DNA from: an uncultured Collinsella sp.
GTDB lineage: Bacteria > Actinomycetota > Coriobacteriia > Coriobacteriales > Coriobacteriaceae
DNA: 34,842 bases
Direction: 5' to 3'
NCBI GenBank assembly: GCA_900545665.1
Contig: UQZU01000023.1
Span: forward strand, 1-34,842
This document shows, piece after piece, positions 32,838 to 34,842 of this stretch (position 1 is its first letter; every line of letters starts with the position of its first letter). The position numbers were made by a program, and so were the translations under genes. The notes under the pieces were generated by a model that saw only the letters and a list, made by a program, of their open reading frames with translations, was not told the DNA's origin and made no database searches.

Positions 32838-34793
32838 CTACTTGATCTTGGTCGTACCCGGTGCCAGGTTGGGGTCGGTCTCGTTGGCCTCGGTCTGGAA
32901 GTGCTCGGTGTAGACATTCTTGCCGTCGCGGAACATCTCGTAGTATTGCATCTTGGCGTAATCCTCGCGCGCCTTGGTGGCGGCTGCGGCCTCGGCGTCG
33001 TCACCGGTGACGTTGGAGGAGAGCGCCCAGCGCAGGCTGGCGTCCTCGTAGCCCACCGAGTTGATGGCGGGCAGCGACTCGCGCAGCGTCATGTGCGCTT
33101 TCTGGTAGTCGGTCAGCGGTGCGCCGATCAGCTGCATCAGCTGGGTGGACAGGTAGTTGGTGGACAGGTCGTCGACCTCGCTCGTCTGGTCGCAGCCGGC
33201 AACGTCGTAGTTGGCCCAAATGATGTAGTCGGTCTGCCACAGGCGCTCCTGATGCGTAGCGTCGTCCTCGCCGGTAAACCACTTATCGTTGAACTTGGAC
33301 GGGAAGAACGGCTGGTGGTCGCCCCAGAACACCACGACCACCTTGCGGTCGAGCTTGCTCAAGGCGTTGAGGAAGTAGCGCAGCGCCTGGTCGGACTGCT
33401 CGATGCACGAGACATACTCGTCGACATCGGAGAGCGTGCCGTCCTCGACGGTCTTGGCGTCCAGGTCGGTCGTGTCGATATTCAGGTGCATCTGCTTATC
33501 GACCGGCACCAGGCCCGTGTCGTAGCCCGAGTGGTTCTGCATGGTCACGTCGAAGATAAACTGAGGATCGGCGTTCTGGTCGAGCAGCTCAAGAATCTTG
33601 TCGTAGGTAGCCTGGTCGGTCACCATCCCGCGCAGGGTATCGGCGCCCTGGAAATCGTTGATGGACAGGAACTGGTCAAAGCCAAAGTCCTTATAGACGT
33701 TTTCGCGGTTCCAGTTGGTTGCGTGGTTGGGGTGCATGGCCGTGGTGGTGTAGCCGAGCGACTTGAACTGCTCTGCCAGGTTCCCGGTCGTTTCCATGTT
33801 GTAGATGGTGTAGGGGTACACGCCCGAGCCCAGGTTGGCCATGGAGTTGCCGGTCATAAACTCAAACTCGGTATTGGCAGTACCGCCGCCGTAGGCGCTC
33901 ACATAGAGCTTGCCGCGGCTGAGGCAGTTGGACAGGCTCTTAAAGTACTGCGGGCCCTCGTAGCCGGCGCGCATATTCTGGTAGATGGATAGATCCGAGA
34001 AGGTCTCGTTCATGATGGCGATGACCGTGGGCTTCTCGCTGTCGAATTGGTCCTTTGCGGCGGCGCGCTCGTCGCTCTTGGCGGCCTCGGACTTGTCGTA
34101 GGCCTTGGCGTACTTTTTGAGCGTGGCCTTGGCATCGTCGACGGAGTAGTCGGCGGGTTTGGGCGGCTTGATGGACTGCGCTGCGCTAATGAAAGCGGGC
34201 AGGTAGCCTTCGCGCCAGTAGCTCTCGAGCGGACGCCAGGTGTAGACGGTGATGCCGAGGGTGTTGTAGTAGTCGATGAGCGTGACGTGTGCGGTCACAC
34301 CGCCCAGGCACAGCACGGCAACGAGCAGGTTGGCGAGCAGCATACGCTTGGCATTGACAGCGCCCTTCTGGCGATGCGGTGCCACCAGGCCGGCGTACTC
34401 GCATAGCAGCATGGCGATGGCGGTAAAGCCCATGGACAGCACGCAGTACAGCGAGATGGAGAAGGTGTAGCCGGTGCCGGCGACCGCGGCGGCGGTGGAG
34501 ATGGCCGAAAGGTCGCCCGGCTGGATGGGCATGGATTTAAACGTGATGACGAAGAACTCGGCAATGCCCAGGACAAAGAGGGCAAAGGCCAAGACCGCGG
34601 GAGCTGCGCCGTGGCGCTGGAATAGGAAGAACAAGCCGACCATGAGCGTGGTGATGATGGCCCACTCGAGCAGGATGCATAGGGGGTAGACCCAGGTAAA
34701 GTCGTGGTTGGACGAAACCTCCATGCCCAGCAGCGCAAAGACGCCGGCGAGCAGAAGGCACAGGACGGCGGCGACGAGCGGTTTGCCCACAAA
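32838..34793 (-). CDS. LTA-synthase-family membrane sulfatase-like protein, 5' end missing
   Basis: 651 codons remain. The N-terminal part has about five hydrophobic helices (to about nt 34260), then a linker, then an extracellular alkaline-phosphatase/sulfatase-fold domain: TVIAIMNETFSDL (metal-binding Glu), GGGTANTEFEFMTG (the Thr there is the expected catalytic nucleophile), AMHPNHATNWNR, and VVVFWGDHQPFF (metal-binding Asp/His). The family transfers glycerol-phosphate or similar groups onto wall or membrane polymers. The C-terminal about 100 residues are a charged extension. The true start is lost: genomic sequence stops at 34793 and the adapter continues in frame, so any upstream Met-Tyr-Lys-Arg-Gln is artefactual. 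Polymer and donor cannot be told; a teichoic-acid-like glycopolymer is an inference. Confidence 0.9.
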   Translation of the reverse strand, partial: FVGKPLVAAVLCLLLAGVFALLGMEVSSNHDFTWVYPLCILLEWAIITTLMVGLFFLFQRHGAAPAVLAFALFVLGIAEFFVITFKSMPIQPGDLSAISTAAAVAGTGYTFSISLYCVLSMGFTAIAMLLCEYAGLVAPHRQKGAVNAKRMLLANLLVAVLCLGGVTAHVTLIDYYNTLGITVYTWRPLESYWREGYLPAFISAAQSIKPPKPADYSVDDAKATLKKYAKAYDKSEAAKSDERAAAKDQFDSEKPTVIAIMNETFSDLSIYQNMRAGYEGPQYFKSLSNCLSRGKLYVSAYGGGTANTEFEFMTGNSMANLGSGVYPYTIYNMETTGNLAEQFKSLGYTTTAMHPNHATNWNRENVYKDFGFDQFLSINDFQGADTLRGMVTDQATYDKILELLDQNADPQFIFDVTMQNHSGYDTGLVPVDKQMHLNIDTTDLDAKTVEDGTLSDVDEYVSCIEQSDQALRYFLNALSKLDRKVVVVFWGDHQPFFPSKFNDKWFTGEDDATHQERLWQTDYIIWANYDVAGCDQTSEVDDLSTNYLSTQLMQLIGAPLTDYQKAHMTLRESLPAINSVGYEDASLRWALSSNVTGDDAEAAAATKAREDYAKMQYYEMFRDGKNVYTEHFQTEANETDPNLAPGTTKIK

Positions 34794-34842
34794 CTGTCTC
34801 TTATACACATCTCCGAGCCCACGAGACTACGCTGCATCTCGT
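34794..34842. other. Illumina Nextera adapter read-through, not genomic
   Basis: CTGTCTCTTATACACATCT (34794-34812) is the Tn5 mosaic end. CCGAGCCCACGAGAC (34813-34827) is the Nextera read-2 adapter, TACGCTGC (34828-34835) occupies the 8-base i7 index slot, and ATCTCGT (34836-34842) starts the P7 primer. The order is exactly that of an untrimmed library molecule. Confidence 0.98.

Noticed and set aside
34794..34808. N-terminal MYKRQ of the LTA-synthase-like protein
   Set aside because: These codons are the Tn5 mosaic-end adapter read backwards, a well-known artefact.

Overview
The window looks like one end of a draft-assembly contig from a high-GC Gram-positive gut bacterium. My best guess is a Collinsella-like member of the Coriobacteriia. 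This is inferred from codon usage, actinobacterial-type LAxTG sorting signals, an LTA-synthase-family enzyme and the style of the giant pilin-like adhesin; there is no 16S or other marker to confirm it. The last 49 bases (34794-34842) are not biological: they are Illumina Nextera read-through adapter, so the real sequence ends at 34793.

Layout. 1-2663 is ordinary chromosome: a TetR-type regulator, a tRNA-Ser(UGA) on the minus strand, and an unusual in-frame fusion of a TadA-like tRNA adenosine deaminase to a glycerate kinase. 2664-3318 has no gene but carries three palindromic elements and a G10 tract inside the probable promoter of the next gene. 3319-16734 is one giant gene (4471 aa) for a cell-wall-anchored adhesin: signal peptide, fibro-slime domain, about 20 pilin-type/Cna-B/DUF11-like modules, and an MPDTG sorting signal. 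It is followed by the SRP RNA gene (ffs) with its own promoter, a bidirectional terminator, and a minus-strand coiled-coil surface protein with an LANTG sorting signal. 18419-22123 encodes a heterodimeric ABC exporter, then a flavodoxin with its own promoter and terminator.

23409-32244 is the most interesting part: a compact six-gene cassette. It has a SipW-type signal peptidase, three small proteins with SipW/TasA-type N-termini, an 1830-aa beta-helix/InlB-repeat adhesin, and an LAATG wall-anchored membrane protein. The genes are close or overlapping, a hairpin sits after the first and presumably major subunit, a G9 tract lies upstream, and 44-bp direct repeats (39/44 identical) flank the cassette. 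I read it as a self-contained surface-fibre export and anchoring system analogous to TapA-SipW-TasA of Bacillus but with a sortase-anchored base and a giant tip or stalk protein. No sortase gene is in the window.

32245-32837 holds a tandem array of four about 50-nt imperfect hairpins with a period near 62 bp, a minus-strand terminator and a 130-nt nested hairpin. The window ends with a minus-strand LTA-synthase-family gene, truncated at its 5' end by the contig break.

The common theme is the cell surface: two loci for large wall-linked proteins, each preceded by a poly-G tract that could vary in length, a third wall protein, an exporter and a wall-polymer synthase.
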